A DNA stretch of 64,000 nt from Spirochaetales bacterium (GTDB lineage Bacteria > Spirochaetota > Spirochaetia > DSM-27196 > Alkalispirochaetaceae): assembly GCA_028282545.1 (NCBI GenBank), contig JANQHT010000068.1:1-64000 (forward strand). Reading direction: 5' to 3'. Every line of letters starts with the position of its first letter. Positions within the stretch are counted from its first letter, which is position 1. Positions 50,669 to 58,413 of the stretch are shown here, piece by piece. The position numbers were made by a program, and so were the translations under genes. Below the pieces are notes generated by a model that was not told where the DNA came from, ran no database searches, and worked only from the letters and a program-made list of their open reading frames with translations.

Positions 50669-52894
50669 CTAACCGTTCGCGTTTAGTTCGGTCAGGTAGC
50701 GGCGGTACTTCTTCGGCAGGAAGTGTTGTTGGAGGGCGAGATTGGTTCGATCCTCGATAGCGATGTGGCGGACGTAATCGCGCCATAGATTCTGCATCGC
50801 CTCATCGCCGCGGGTATCCGATTCGGCGGTCGTGTCGAACGGTGCTCCCTCGTCCGCCGAGCCAAAATGGAGATGGGTGCCGTCGTAGAAGGCAAGCTCG
50901 TGTCGTTTTCTGTCGATGATGTACCATCGCCCGGTGTGCATGCGCTCCACAAAGGAGGGCGCGATCACCGGCAGCAGGCGGCAATCGGGTTCCATTTCGG
51001 CGACCCACAGATCGTCCCCCCGTTTGACAAAACGGAGAATCCCCAGAAAGCGTTCCGCCTCATGAAGGAGGCGTCGCCGGCCCTCCTCGGCTCGGAGAAC
51101 CGCCTCGTCGAACGCAGGCGCGTCCAGTTGACCTCGGTCGATGGAGCCTCGCGCGAGAACCACGAGACTCCTCTCAATCCCGGGCAACTCCGATAGGAAG
51201 GCGTGATAGATCAACGTGTACCGGGAGCGGTTGCGTCCCAGGCGTCGGGCGACGCGAACCGCACCGGCACTGTCCGTTTCGATCAGGCGATCTTCGATGA
51301 AGAGGTCGTTCTGGTGGTCGGAGTGCCGATTCGTGGCAACGATCTCTTCAGGAATACGATCGACTCGTTCCACGACCGCATCGAAGAGGGTGAGGAGACC
51401 GGCAAAGGTACCGTCGTAGAGCAGGCGGTATCGTTTTGTAGGCGGCACGGTACCGATTTCGTTTTTCTTCACTCCCGCGAGAGAGGGGAGGGACGCGTGT
51501 GTTGCCGGACGGGCCGGCCGCGCACGTTGGTTGGCCGTCCGGGCCACAGGTCGCTTCCCGGTGGGCCGGTTCGGCGAGCGGCGCTCTCGTTGGTCCGGCG
51601 GGACCGCGGTATCGCTCGGTTCGTTTGGAAAGATAGAGAGTTGTCCCCACGCCGCAACGCTGCGCCCTCCTGTACCATCCGCCGTAGGTGGTGCTTCGTT
51701 CGTCGTCTTCCCGGCAAAGAGTGCCCGGAGGTGGTCCGGCGGTAGATCACACGCTTCGATACGGAGACCGTTGCAGGTGATGAAGTAGCGTGCCCGATTG
51801 AGCGCGATACCGAATCGTTTGAGCAGATCAAAGGTGAGACGTGTCCGCCGTCGTGTGTGAACGATCCGCCTGGCGCCCTGTAGCCCTATCCCCGGCACCC
51901 GCAGGAGGAGCCGATAGTCGGCGCGCTGCACGTCTATGGGAAAGAGGTCGTAGTTGCGCAGCGCCCAGGCAAGTTTTGGATCCACCTCGCTATCCATCTC
52001 CTCCTGGCCCTCGGTGAAAAGTTCCGCCACGTCGTAGTGGTAGAGCCGGATGAGCCAGTCCACCTGGTAGAGACGGTGCTCCCGTTGTAGCGGCGGGGAG
52101 TCCGCCGATGGTAGGCGACGGTCGGAACCGACCGGCATGTAGGCCGAGTAATAGACGCGGCGCATCGCGAGGCGGTTGTAGAGGTGTGACGCCAGGGTAA
52201 CGATCGTTCGGTCGCTCTCGGGGCTTGCACCGACGATGAGCTGGGTCGACTGGCCCGCGGGCGCAAAGGTCGGAGTGTGGCTCAGGCGTCTGTGATCCTC
52301 CTGCGTCTCCCGTAGCTTGTCCGCGAGGCGGCCCATCGTTCCAACGATGGCGCGCTTGGTCTTCTGTGGCGCCAAAGCGGTGAGGCTCTGTTCCGAGGGC
52401 AGCTCGATGTTGACGCTTATCCGATCGGCGTAGAGGCCCGCCTCGTTGACACATCGCTCCGAGGCGCCGGGTATCGCCTTGAGGTGGATGTAGCCGCCGA
52501 AGCCCTCATCCCGACGAAGCCGCCTGGCTACCGCTATGAGCCTGTCCATTGTGTAGTCTGGATCACCGAGGATGCCCGAACTGAGGAAGAGACCCTCGAT
52601 GTAGTTGCGCTTGTAGAAGTTGATGGTGAGATCGACGAGTTCCTGTACGGTGAACGTGCAGCGCCTGACGTCGTTGCTGCGTCGACTGACGCAGTAGGCG
52701 CAGTCGTAGATGCAATGGTTGGAGAAGAGGACCTTTAACAGGGAGACGCAGCGACCATCAGCGGCCCAGCTATGGCAAACACCCGCGGGCCGCGCTGCGC
52801 CGATGGTGCCGGCGCGAGCGCTCCCGCTGGATGCGCAGGACGCATCGTACTTGGCCGAGTCCGCGAGGATGGCAAGCTTGTCCGCCAGATCCAT
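50669..52894 (-). CDS. Radical SAM protein fused to a DUF4130 domain (DNA modification/repair-linked)
   Basis: 741 aa from ATG 52894. The N-terminal half is a radical SAM enzyme of the putative DNA modification/repair family. It has the iron-sulfur motif in NHCIYDCAYCVSRR and helix-hairpin-helix elements (LLLRVPGIGLQGARRIVHTR). After a low-complexity Arg/Pro-rich linker (about 415-480) the C-terminal ~260 residues match DUF4130 (YDGTFAGLLTLFDAVVE near its start and the ending LALQQHFLPKKYRRYL). In most bacteria these are two neighbouring genes; here they are one. The start codon directly follows a 30-bp palindrome and no ribosome site exists, consistent with a leaderless mRNA. Confidence 0.88.
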   Translation of the reverse strand: MDLADKLAILADSAKYDASCASSGSARAGTIGAARPAGVCHSWAADGRCVSLLKVLFSNHCIYDCAYCVSRRSNDVRRCTFTVQELVDLTINFYKRNYIEGLFLSSGILGDPDYTMDRLIAVARRLRRDEGFGGYIHLKAIPGASERCVNEAGLYADRISVNIELPSEQSLTALAPQKTKRAIVGTMGRLADKLRETQEDHRRLSHTPTFAPAGQSTQLIVGASPESDRTIVTLASHLYNRLAMRRVYYSAYMPVGSDRRLPSADSPPLQREHRLYQVDWLIRLYHYDVAELFTEGQEEMDSEVDPKLAWALRNYDLFPIDVQRADYRLLLRVPGIGLQGARRIVHTRRRTRLTFDLLKRFGIALNRARYFITCNGLRIEACDLPPDHLRALFAGKTTNEAPPTADGTGGRSVAAWGQLSIFPNEPSDTAVPPDQRERRSPNRPTGKRPVARTANQRARPARPATHASLPSLAGVKKNEIGTVPPTKRYRLLYDGTFAGLLTLFDAVVERVDRIPEEIVATNRHSDHQNDLFIEDRLIETDSAGAVRVARRLGRNRSRYTLIYHAFLSELPGIERSLVVLARGSIDRGQLDAPAFDEAVLRAEEGRRRLLHEAERFLGILRFVKRGDDLWVAEMEPDCRLLPVIAPSFVERMHTGRWYIIDRKRHELAFYDGTHLHFGSADEGAPFDTTAESDTRGDEAMQNLWRDYVRHIAIEDRTNLALQQHFLPKKYRRYLTELNANG

Positions 52895-52924
52895 AAAAAT
52901 ACTATACATATGTATAGTATTTTT
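52895..52924. promoter_or_regulatory. 30-bp perfect palindrome before the radical SAM gene
   Basis: The 15-bp half site ATGTATAGTATTTTT (52910-52924) is matched exactly by its complement at 52895-52909. The palindrome ends one base before the ATG and covers the -10 and spacer of the likely promoter. The centre ACTATACATATGTATAGT resembles LexA-type boxes in layout, though not in exact sequence. Confidence 0.75.
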
Positions 52925-52929
52925 TGCAA
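52901..52929 (-). promoter_or_regulatory. Promoter of the radical SAM gene, probably leaderless
   Basis: Minus strand TTGCAA, 17 bp, TATAGT, then six bases ATTTTT and the ATG. Transcription would start at or next to the start codon. Confidence 0.55.
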
Positions 52930-52983
52930 GCACGCTATCGTGCCGCGATGCGCATCGTGGGACGCCACAATGCACGCCGTGGC

Positions 52984-53916
52984 TTACGAGAAGAGTGTTG
53001 GATCGTTGTTCAGGAGGGTAGGCACCGTGAGTGAGAGTCCGCAAACCTCGTTTATGAGCTTCGCGAAATGGGTTACCAGCACCGGTGAGTTGAGCTCGTC
53101 CGGGTGATGCATAAAGAAGTAGATACGACGGATGCCGTTATCGAGCCACACTTTGATACGATTCGCCCAATCGTCCAACCGACTGTAGTCGGAGGGGTGA
53201 AGGTTGCCCCCCACGAATCGAATAAAGGCCTCGGGTACGGTGAGGCGCTGGTGAAGCACGTCGCGTCTGCCCGGCGTGTCGGTGATGACGGCGCCGACAC
53301 CGAACTCCCGGAGCATCGCAAAGGTTTCGTCGTAGACGCCGACATCGGCGAACCAGGCGGGGTGGCGGAACTCGACCGTGAGAGGGTAGCGATCTCTTGG
53401 GAAGGCTTCCAGGTAGGTTGATAGCGTATCGAACCCGGCGGGAGAGAACGTGGGCGGGAGTTGGAGAAAGAGCGTACCGAGATGGGGGCCAAAGCCGTCC
53501 ACGCCGCGGAGAAAGTCCGTTGTCAACCGCTCCGCTCCCTTGAGCCGCTGCCAATGGGAGACGCCCTGAAAGATCTTGGGACAGAAGAGAAAATCTCGCC
53601 CGGTCTGGGCGGCCCACCCCGCCATGCGTTCCGCCTGGGGCATCTGATGATAGGTGGCGTTCAGCTCCACGCTGTTGAAGTTCCCGGCGTAGACGCTGAG
53701 GAAGCAGGCCGATTTCGTGCCTCGCGGATAGAGCTGACCTATCCAGTCGCTTCGACCCCATTTTGCGCAGCCCAGAAAGAGGCGTTGATCCTTGGTGCCC
53801 GTCGGATTGACCCCTTCCGGCACGTGTGGCGTGGCCAGGAGTTGTATCGTGTCCGCGTGATCACCGGGGAGGCTCAGATCTAGGTCGTCGAGGTTCGCTA
53901 CCTTTCCGAAATCCAT
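52984..53916 (-). CDS. DUF72 family TIM-barrel protein
   Basis: 310 aa. The DUF72 core is clear: LFLGCAKWGRSDWIGQLYPRG, the NSVELNATYHQMP motif, the RDFLFCPKIFQGVSHWQRL strand, LGTLFLQLPPTFSP, PLTVEFRHPAWF and the C-terminal YFFMHHPDELNSP. The fold is a TIM barrel; the biochemical function is not known. An N-terminal extension of about 40 residues precedes the barrel. It is 90 bp upstream of the radical SAM gene on the same strand, but the palindromic promoter between them suggests separate control of the latter. Confidence 0.9.
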   Translation of the reverse strand: MDFGKVANLDDLDLSLPGDHADTIQLLATPHVPEGVNPTGTKDQRLFLGCAKWGRSDWIGQLYPRGTKSACFLSVYAGNFNSVELNATYHQMPQAERMAGWAAQTGRDFLFCPKIFQGVSHWQRLKGAERLTTDFLRGVDGFGPHLGTLFLQLPPTFSPAGFDTLSTYLEAFPRDRYPLTVEFRHPAWFADVGVYDETFAMLREFGVGAVITDTPGRRDVLHQRLTVPEAFIRFVGGNLHPSDYSRLDDWANRIKVWLDNGIRRIYFFMHHPDELNSPVLVTHFAKLINEVCGLSLTVPTLLNNDPTLFS

Positions 53917-53980
53917 GAACCGATGGGAATTGTACGCCAGGAGACCGGTCGCCGCAACAGAACGGCTGGTGGTTCAACAG

Positions 53981-54030
53981 TTCAGGCTGTCCCAGAACCC
54001 GGATGGACAGGGGTTGTGGGACAGCCTGAA
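53981..54030. repeat. 50-bp hairpin element
   Basis: TTCAGGCTGTCCCA (53981-53994) pairs perfectly with TGGGACAGCCTGAA (54017-54030). AACCC/GGGTT extends the stem after one mismatch, giving about 20 bp with a 10-nt loop. No U-run follows directly. It separates the divergent DUF72 and sugar-import transcription units, and may be a REP-like element. Confidence 0.6.
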
Positions 54031-54107
54031 ATGCTGCTCCGCGTCGTTTTTTCTTGACAGGCCGGAATTTTCCCCCTAACCTTTTTGTTAAATAGGGCAT
54101 TAAACAA

Positions 54108-54125
54108 AACGAAAACGTTTTTGTT
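54108..54125 (+). promoter_or_regulatory. LacI-type operator 1
   Basis: Imperfect palindrome around AAAACGTTTT (54112-54121), the central C-G typical of LacI/GalR/CcpA sites. Lies about 70 bp before the binding-protein start; TTGACA at 54054-54059 upstream is a candidate -35. Confidence 0.65.
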
Positions 54126-54146
54126 GAAGTGTTTGTAAAGTTTGTT

Positions 54147-54162
54147 TCGAAAACGTTTTCGA
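54147..54162 (+). promoter_or_regulatory. LacI-type operator 2
   Basis: Perfect 16-bp palindrome TCGAAAACGTTTTCGA, centred 38 bp from operator 1 and about 33 bp before the start at 54195. The paired sites suit binding by the LacI-type protein encoded at 57382. Confidence 0.75.
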
Positions 54163-54194
54163 TTTGTCGTGCCAAACAATCAAGGAGGGTTCCT

Positions 54195-55505
54195 ATGCAA
54201 AAGGGTACGATGTTCGTCGTCACGGCGCTGCTGCTGTTCGGTATCGCTTTGCCGCTCTTTGCCGGTGGCGACGCGGAGGAGCAGGCCGACGGGGTAGTCG
54301 AACTCGTCATTCCTCACTACAAGGCGGGTCAAAATGTCGGTGCGCGCTTCTTTTTGCCGCAGGTCGAACGCTTCAACGCGGCGTATGAGGGGCGGTATCG
54401 CATCGTCATCGAAGAGTTGCCACAGGACGGCTACAGAGACAAGATCAAGCAACTGGCCCAGCAGGATCGGCTCCCTGCGTTGATCGAGGGTGCGGACCAC
54501 ATCTGGTTCGAGGACGTTATGGTGGCGAACGACCGCGTCCTTGATCTTGGGCCCTGGCTCGATGAACACCCCGAGATCGGGTCCTTGCTCATCGACGACG
54601 CCGTCGAGTACAACACACAGGGCGGGAAGATCGTCAGCCTTCCCTTTGCGGTCGTTCGTCCGATCGGTCTCTTCTACAACGAGACGCTCTATGAGCCGAC
54701 GCAGAGGATCGGCGCGATGACCTTTGACGAGTTCGTCGCGTCCTTGGGCGACGACAGGATCGCCTTTATGACGAGTGAGAACGCCTGGACTACGGGTCTC
54801 TTTCTCACCTCCCTTATCATGGACGAGCCGGGCGGTGTAGAGATGCTGAGAGCTGGCGTGGTCGACAAGGTCTACGACTACACGGGCCCCATCTGGCTCG
54901 CCGCAACGACGAAGCTGCAGCGCTTCCTCCAGGATCACGCCACGCTGAACACTTTGGGGGCGGCCTACGCCGACGCTGCCAACGCCTTTATGAGCCGGAA
55001 CGCTGCGGTCATCGCCAACGGGCCGTGGATGGTCAACGATTTCACACCCGATGCAGCGGACAAGTGGTCGGGAGGCTTCAGCGGTGAACAGGTCCGCGGC
55101 GACATCTATCCCGGCAACGCCGCGATCGCGAACGTTATGGACTACAACTGGTGGATCCCCGTCTCCGCTTCAGAGCGAGAACGTGAAGCGGCTCTGGCCT
55201 TTCTCGAGTTCATGATGCAACCCGATGAACTGGAGGCGTTTATGCTCGCCGAAGGGGGAACCGCACCCAAACTGGATGTCTCTCCGGACTTCCTGGAAGC
55301 GCTGGCGGAGAACCCGATCCTCAGCGACCTTGCGACCGCCGTGAACGCAGATACGGCGTTCTCGGTAGCCGTCTACGACGTGATGCCCAACTCAATCGCC
55401 AACGAGGAGTTCGGCAAGCAGTTGCCTAAACTGATCGACGGCTCGTTTACGCCCGCCGAGTTCCTGGCGGAACTCACGGAGAAGGCTGAAGAGACGCGCA
55501 TGTAG
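54195..55505 (+). CDS. CUT1-type ABC transporter substrate-binding protein
   Basis: 436 aa. ATG 54195 follows AAGGAGGG. A signal peptide (FVVTALLLFGIALPLFA, then GGDAEEQ) leads to a family-1 binding protein. It shows ARFFLPQVERFNAAYEGRY near the start, DKIKQLAQQDRLPALIEG and a late AALAFLEFMMQPDELEAFML. It is the first gene of the disaccharide operon: binding protein, two permeases, LacI regulator and two GH65-family genes. Two LacI-type palindromes sit upstream. The enzymes downstream suggest that the ligand is an alpha-linked glucose disaccharide such as kojibiose, trehalose, maltose or nigerose. Confidence 0.93.
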   Translation: MQKGTMFVVTALLLFGIALPLFAGGDAEEQADGVVELVIPHYKAGQNVGARFFLPQVERFNAAYEGRYRIVIEELPQDGYRDKIKQLAQQDRLPALIEGADHIWFEDVMVANDRVLDLGPWLDEHPEIGSLLIDDAVEYNTQGGKIVSLPFAVVRPIGLFYNETLYEPTQRIGAMTFDEFVASLGDDRIAFMTSENAWTTGLFLTSLIMDEPGGVEMLRAGVVDKVYDYTGPIWLAATTKLQRFLQDHATLNTLGAAYADAANAFMSRNAAVIANGPWMVNDFTPDAADKWSGGFSGEQVRGDIYPGNAAIANVMDYNWWIPVSASEREREAALAFLEFMMQPDELEAFMLAEGGTAPKLDVSPDFLEALAENPILSDLATAVNADTAFSVAVYDVMPNSIANEEFGKQLPKLIDGSFTPAEFLAELTEKAEETRM

Positions 55506-55528
55506 GTGTGCGACGAGGAATCGTCGAA

Positions 55529-55556
55529 CGGGAGCGCGGCATCCGTCGCGTTCCCG
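55529..55556 (+). terminator. Hairpin between binding-protein and permease genes
   Basis: CGGGAGCGCG (55529-55538) pairs with CGCGTTCCCG (55547-55556), one G-U pair, 8-nt loop. A second small hairpin CGACGA/TCGTCG lies at 55511-55526. No U-run. Probably sets the ratio of binding protein to permease. Confidence 0.5.
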
Positions 55557-55598
55557 ATCCTCAGGTAACGGGTTGTCCAACGGGCGGGGGGAGGTGTC

Positions 55599-56480
55599 GT
55601 GAAACTCGATAGAATCAGCCAAAAGAGCCTGCCCTGGGTCTACCTCTTTATCCTACCGTCGGTGCTTGTCTTCCTGATCTTCTATCTCGTGCCGATCGTA
55701 ACGGTCTTTGCGACGAGCCTTACGCACTGGGACGGCTACAACGCGCCCGTGTTCGAGGGACTCCAGAACTACGGGCGACTCTTTACCCGAGACTCATTTC
55801 TCATTTCGCTGCGGAACCTTTTGTGGTGGTCCGTCATCGCGGCCACGCTCCACGTGGGCTTCGGCGTGCTTATCGCGTTTCTCTTCTATCGAAGGTCCAC
55901 GGGGTGGAGGGCGGTCCGGGCCGCCTTTATGATTCCCAACGTCATATCGGCCGCGGCACTGGCCATGATCTACCGTTTCCTCTTCAACAACGACTTTGGT
56001 CTGTTGAACGGCTTCATCCGTATCTTCGCGCCCAACTTTTCGGTCAACTGGCTCTTTCAGTCACCCTACGCCTTCTGGGCCGTGACCCTTACGTGGCTGT
56101 TTTACGCCGTCATCGTGACGCTCATCGTTCACGCGGAGCTGATGTCGATTCCTACGGAACTTCACGAGGCGGCCCACATCGACGGCGCGTCCGAGTTCCA
56201 GATCGCCGCCCGGATCGACCTCCCCTTGTGTCGCTACTCGATCGGAACGAGCGTGATCCTCGCGATTACGTCGCGCATCGCCATGTACGAAGCGGTCGCG
56301 CTCACGACGCGGGGCGGGCCCGGCGACGACACGATGAACATCCCGATCATCCTGGTGAACTCGATCACAGACTTGAACTACGGCTTTGCGAACGCCGCCG
56401 CCGTCGTCATGTTCCTCCTGGGGATTCTCACTCTGCTGTTGGTCAACTGGCTGTTCAAAATGAACAAGCGCGGTTTCTGA
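55599..56480 (+). CDS. CUT1-type ABC transporter permease (MalF-like)
   Basis: 293 aa from GTG 55599, with GGGGGGAGGT upstream. Six helices; the first is VYLFILPSVLVFLIFYLVPI. The coupling loop is ELHEAAHIDGASEFQIAARID. TRGGPGDDTMNIPIILV near the end is typical of MalF-type subunits. It is followed 11 bp later by the second permease. The two form the channel of the importer. Confidence 0.93.
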   Translation: MKLDRISQKSLPWVYLFILPSVLVFLIFYLVPIVTVFATSLTHWDGYNAPVFEGLQNYGRLFTRDSFLISLRNLLWWSVIAATLHVGFGVLIAFLFYRRSTGWRAVRAAFMIPNVISAAALAMIYRFLFNNDFGLLNGFIRIFAPNFSVNWLFQSPYAFWAVTLTWLFYAVIVTLIVHAELMSIPTELHEAAHIDGASEFQIAARIDLPLCRYSIGTSVILAITSRIAMYEAVALTTRGGPGDDTMNIPIILVNSITDLNYGFANAAAVVMFLLGILTLLLVNWLFKMNKRGF

Positions 56481-56491
56481 GGAGGTACGGA

Positions 56492-57358
56492 GTGGCGAGT
56501 GGTGGTGTAGTCGAGAACGACGTAGCACACAGGACACGAAAGATCGTCTTCGGCGTTCTCACGTACGCGGTTCTTCTTTTTGTGTTCGTTGTCTCCGCCT
56601 TTCCCATCCTGTGGGTCGCCATGTCAGCGTTTAAGGACAACGCGGCCATCCTTACGAGCCCCTTCGCGCTGCCGAATCAGCTGAATTTCGACGCCTTTGT
56701 CGAGGTCTTCACCCAATACAGCTTCCAGATCTTCACGGTGAACTCACTTTTCGTGGCGGGTTTCGCGACGATCATCTCGCTCGTGATCTACGCCATGGGG
56801 GCGTACGTCATCGCGAAATACAACTTCCCCGGGAAGAACCTCCTCTACATCCTCTTTACGCTCACGTTGCTCGTGCCGCCTCACACAAAGGCGCAGCCGA
56901 TATTCTCGTTGATCCTCGATCTGGGCATCTACGACACCAAGCTCGCGCTGGTGTTTGTCTACATCTCGTTTGGTATGGCCATTTCCATGTTCATTTTGCG
57001 CTCCACGTTTACCTCTATCCCCAAGGAGTTCAGCGAGGCGGCCGCCATCGAAGGGGCGGGATTCTTTCGGATCTTCTGGACGATTCACATGCCCCTCGCG
57101 CGCACCGGCATGGCGACCGCCGGTACCATGATGTTTCTTGCCCACTGGAACGAGTTCTTCTACGCCCTGCTCCTGACAACCTCTCCCGCACATCGTACCC
57201 TTCCCCTGGCGCTCGCCTTCTTCACTGAGGCGTTTTCCTACGACTACACGCAGATGTTTGCAGCTCTCACCGTCGTGGTGATTCCCGGCATTCTGATCTA
57301 CGTGTTCGCGCAGGAGCAGATTCAGACGAGCTTCGCCTCGTCCGGCGTGAAGGGATAG
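56492..57358 (+). CDS. CUT1-type ABC transporter permease (MalG-like)
   Basis: 288 aa from GTG 56492, with GAGGAGG upstream. The sequence starts with a short cytoplasmic arm and the helix YAVLLFVFVVSAFPILWVAM. The coupling loop is EFSEAAAIEGAGFFRIFWTI. It ends with VFAQEQIQTSFASSGVKG, the usual MalG-type C-terminus. The frame is open much further upstream, but that part lies within the MalF-like gene. No ATPase gene is in the operon, so a shared MsmK/MsmX-type ATPase from elsewhere is likely. Confidence 0.93.
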   Translation: MASGGVVENDVAHRTRKIVFGVLTYAVLLFVFVVSAFPILWVAMSAFKDNAAILTSPFALPNQLNFDAFVEVFTQYSFQIFTVNSLFVAGFATIISLVIYAMGAYVIAKYNFPGKNLLYILFTLTLLVPPHTKAQPIFSLILDLGIYDTKLALVFVYISFGMAISMFILRSTFTSIPKEFSEAAAIEGAGFFRIFWTIHMPLARTGMATAGTMMFLAHWNEFFYALLLTTSPAHRTLPLALAFFTEAFSYDYTQMFAALTVVVIPGILIYVFAQEQIQTSFASSGVKG

Positions 57359-57381
57359 GTCAGAGGCGGAACTCCGATACA

Positions 57382-58389
57382 ATGGACCATATGACGATAC
57401 GAGACGTAGCGAATCGTGCCGGAGTCTCGGTGACTACAGTATCAAAGGCGTTGAACAACTACCCCGATGTGAGTGCTGAGACGCGCGCGCGAATCAAGAA
57501 GGTCGCCATCGACATGGGCTATCGTCCCAACCCGATCGCCTCCAGCCTGGTGCGGAGAGAGAGCAACATCATCGGCTACGTCATGTCGAGCCTGCAGAGC
57601 CACCCCAACACATCGATTCTCGGCGAGTACTTGAGCGGGGTTTTTACCAGCTTCACGAAGACCGACTATGAGGTGATGTTCCTGCCGGTGGACACGCAGA
57701 TCCAGCGGAGGAAGAGCTACGCGCGCTTTGTCAGCGACTACCACCTCGCCGGCACAATTCTCCAGGGTCTGCGCATGGACGACCGCTACTTCGTCGAGGC
57801 GAAGCAGTCGTCGACGCCTTGTGTGCTCATAGACATCGCGTCGGAGAGTCCGGGGATCGGCAGCGTCATGATCGACAACCGTGCCGCCTCTCGGGAGGCC
57901 GTTTCCTACCTTGTGAAGCGGGGGCACCGTCGAATCGCCCACGTTGCGGGCCTGGCAACCGCCTGGGTTACGCAGGCGCGTCTCGCGGGCTATCGGGACG
58001 CCCTGGAGGTGGCCGGTCTTGCCTTCGATCCGAACCTCGTCGTGTACGCCGACTTTCTCGAGCAGCGCGCCTTCGAGACGGCGCGGGCACTGCTCCGTCA
58101 CAGGCAAGACGTCACGGCGATCTTCTGCGCCTCGGACCTCATGGCCATGGGCGTGATGAGGGCGGCCCGCGATCTGGGCCTCGCGATGCCCGACGATCTC
58201 GCTCTCTTCGGTTTTGACAACGTGGAGTGGGCCGGCTACGTCTCCCCCCCTCTCTCCACCGTGGACCAGGATTTCCACGCCCTCGGTTACGAGGCGGCCC
58301 GGCTCCTGCACCGCATCGTGTCGGGGCGGTCGGAAGGGGGCGTCCAGCTGATACCTTACAGAACCATCTTACGGGAGAGTGCCGGATAG
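57382..58389 (+). CDS. LacI-family transcription regulator
   Basis: 335 aa from ATG 57382, or 332 aa from ATG 57391. The LacI helix-turn-helix is TIRDVANRAGVSVTTVSKAL, then the hinge with YRPNPIASSLVRR. The periplasmic-binding-protein-like effector domain contains HRRIAHVAGLATAW, FCASDLMAMGVMRAARDLG and ALFGFDNVEWAGYVSPPLST. It sits between the transport genes and the GH65 genes. It probably represses the operon through the AAAACGTTTT palindromes at 54108-54162 until a sugar is bound. Confidence 0.95.
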   Translation: MDHMTIRDVANRAGVSVTTVSKALNNYPDVSAETRARIKKVAIDMGYRPNPIASSLVRRESNIIGYVMSSLQSHPNTSILGEYLSGVFTSFTKTDYEVMFLPVDTQIQRRKSYARFVSDYHLAGTILQGLRMDDRYFVEAKQSSTPCVLIDIASESPGIGSVMIDNRAASREAVSYLVKRGHRRIAHVAGLATAWVTQARLAGYRDALEVAGLAFDPNLVVYADFLEQRAFETARALLRHRQDVTAIFCASDLMAMGVMRAARDLGLAMPDDLALFGFDNVEWAGYVSPPLSTVDQDFHALGYEAARLLHRIVSGRSEGGVQLIPYRTILRESAG

Positions 58390-58413
58390 ACATCCGGCGC
58401 GTACGGGAGAACC

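Noticed and set aside
57442-58311. Open frame antisense to the LacI-type gene.
   Set aside because: Antisense by-product of GC-biased codon use; the LacI gene is certain.
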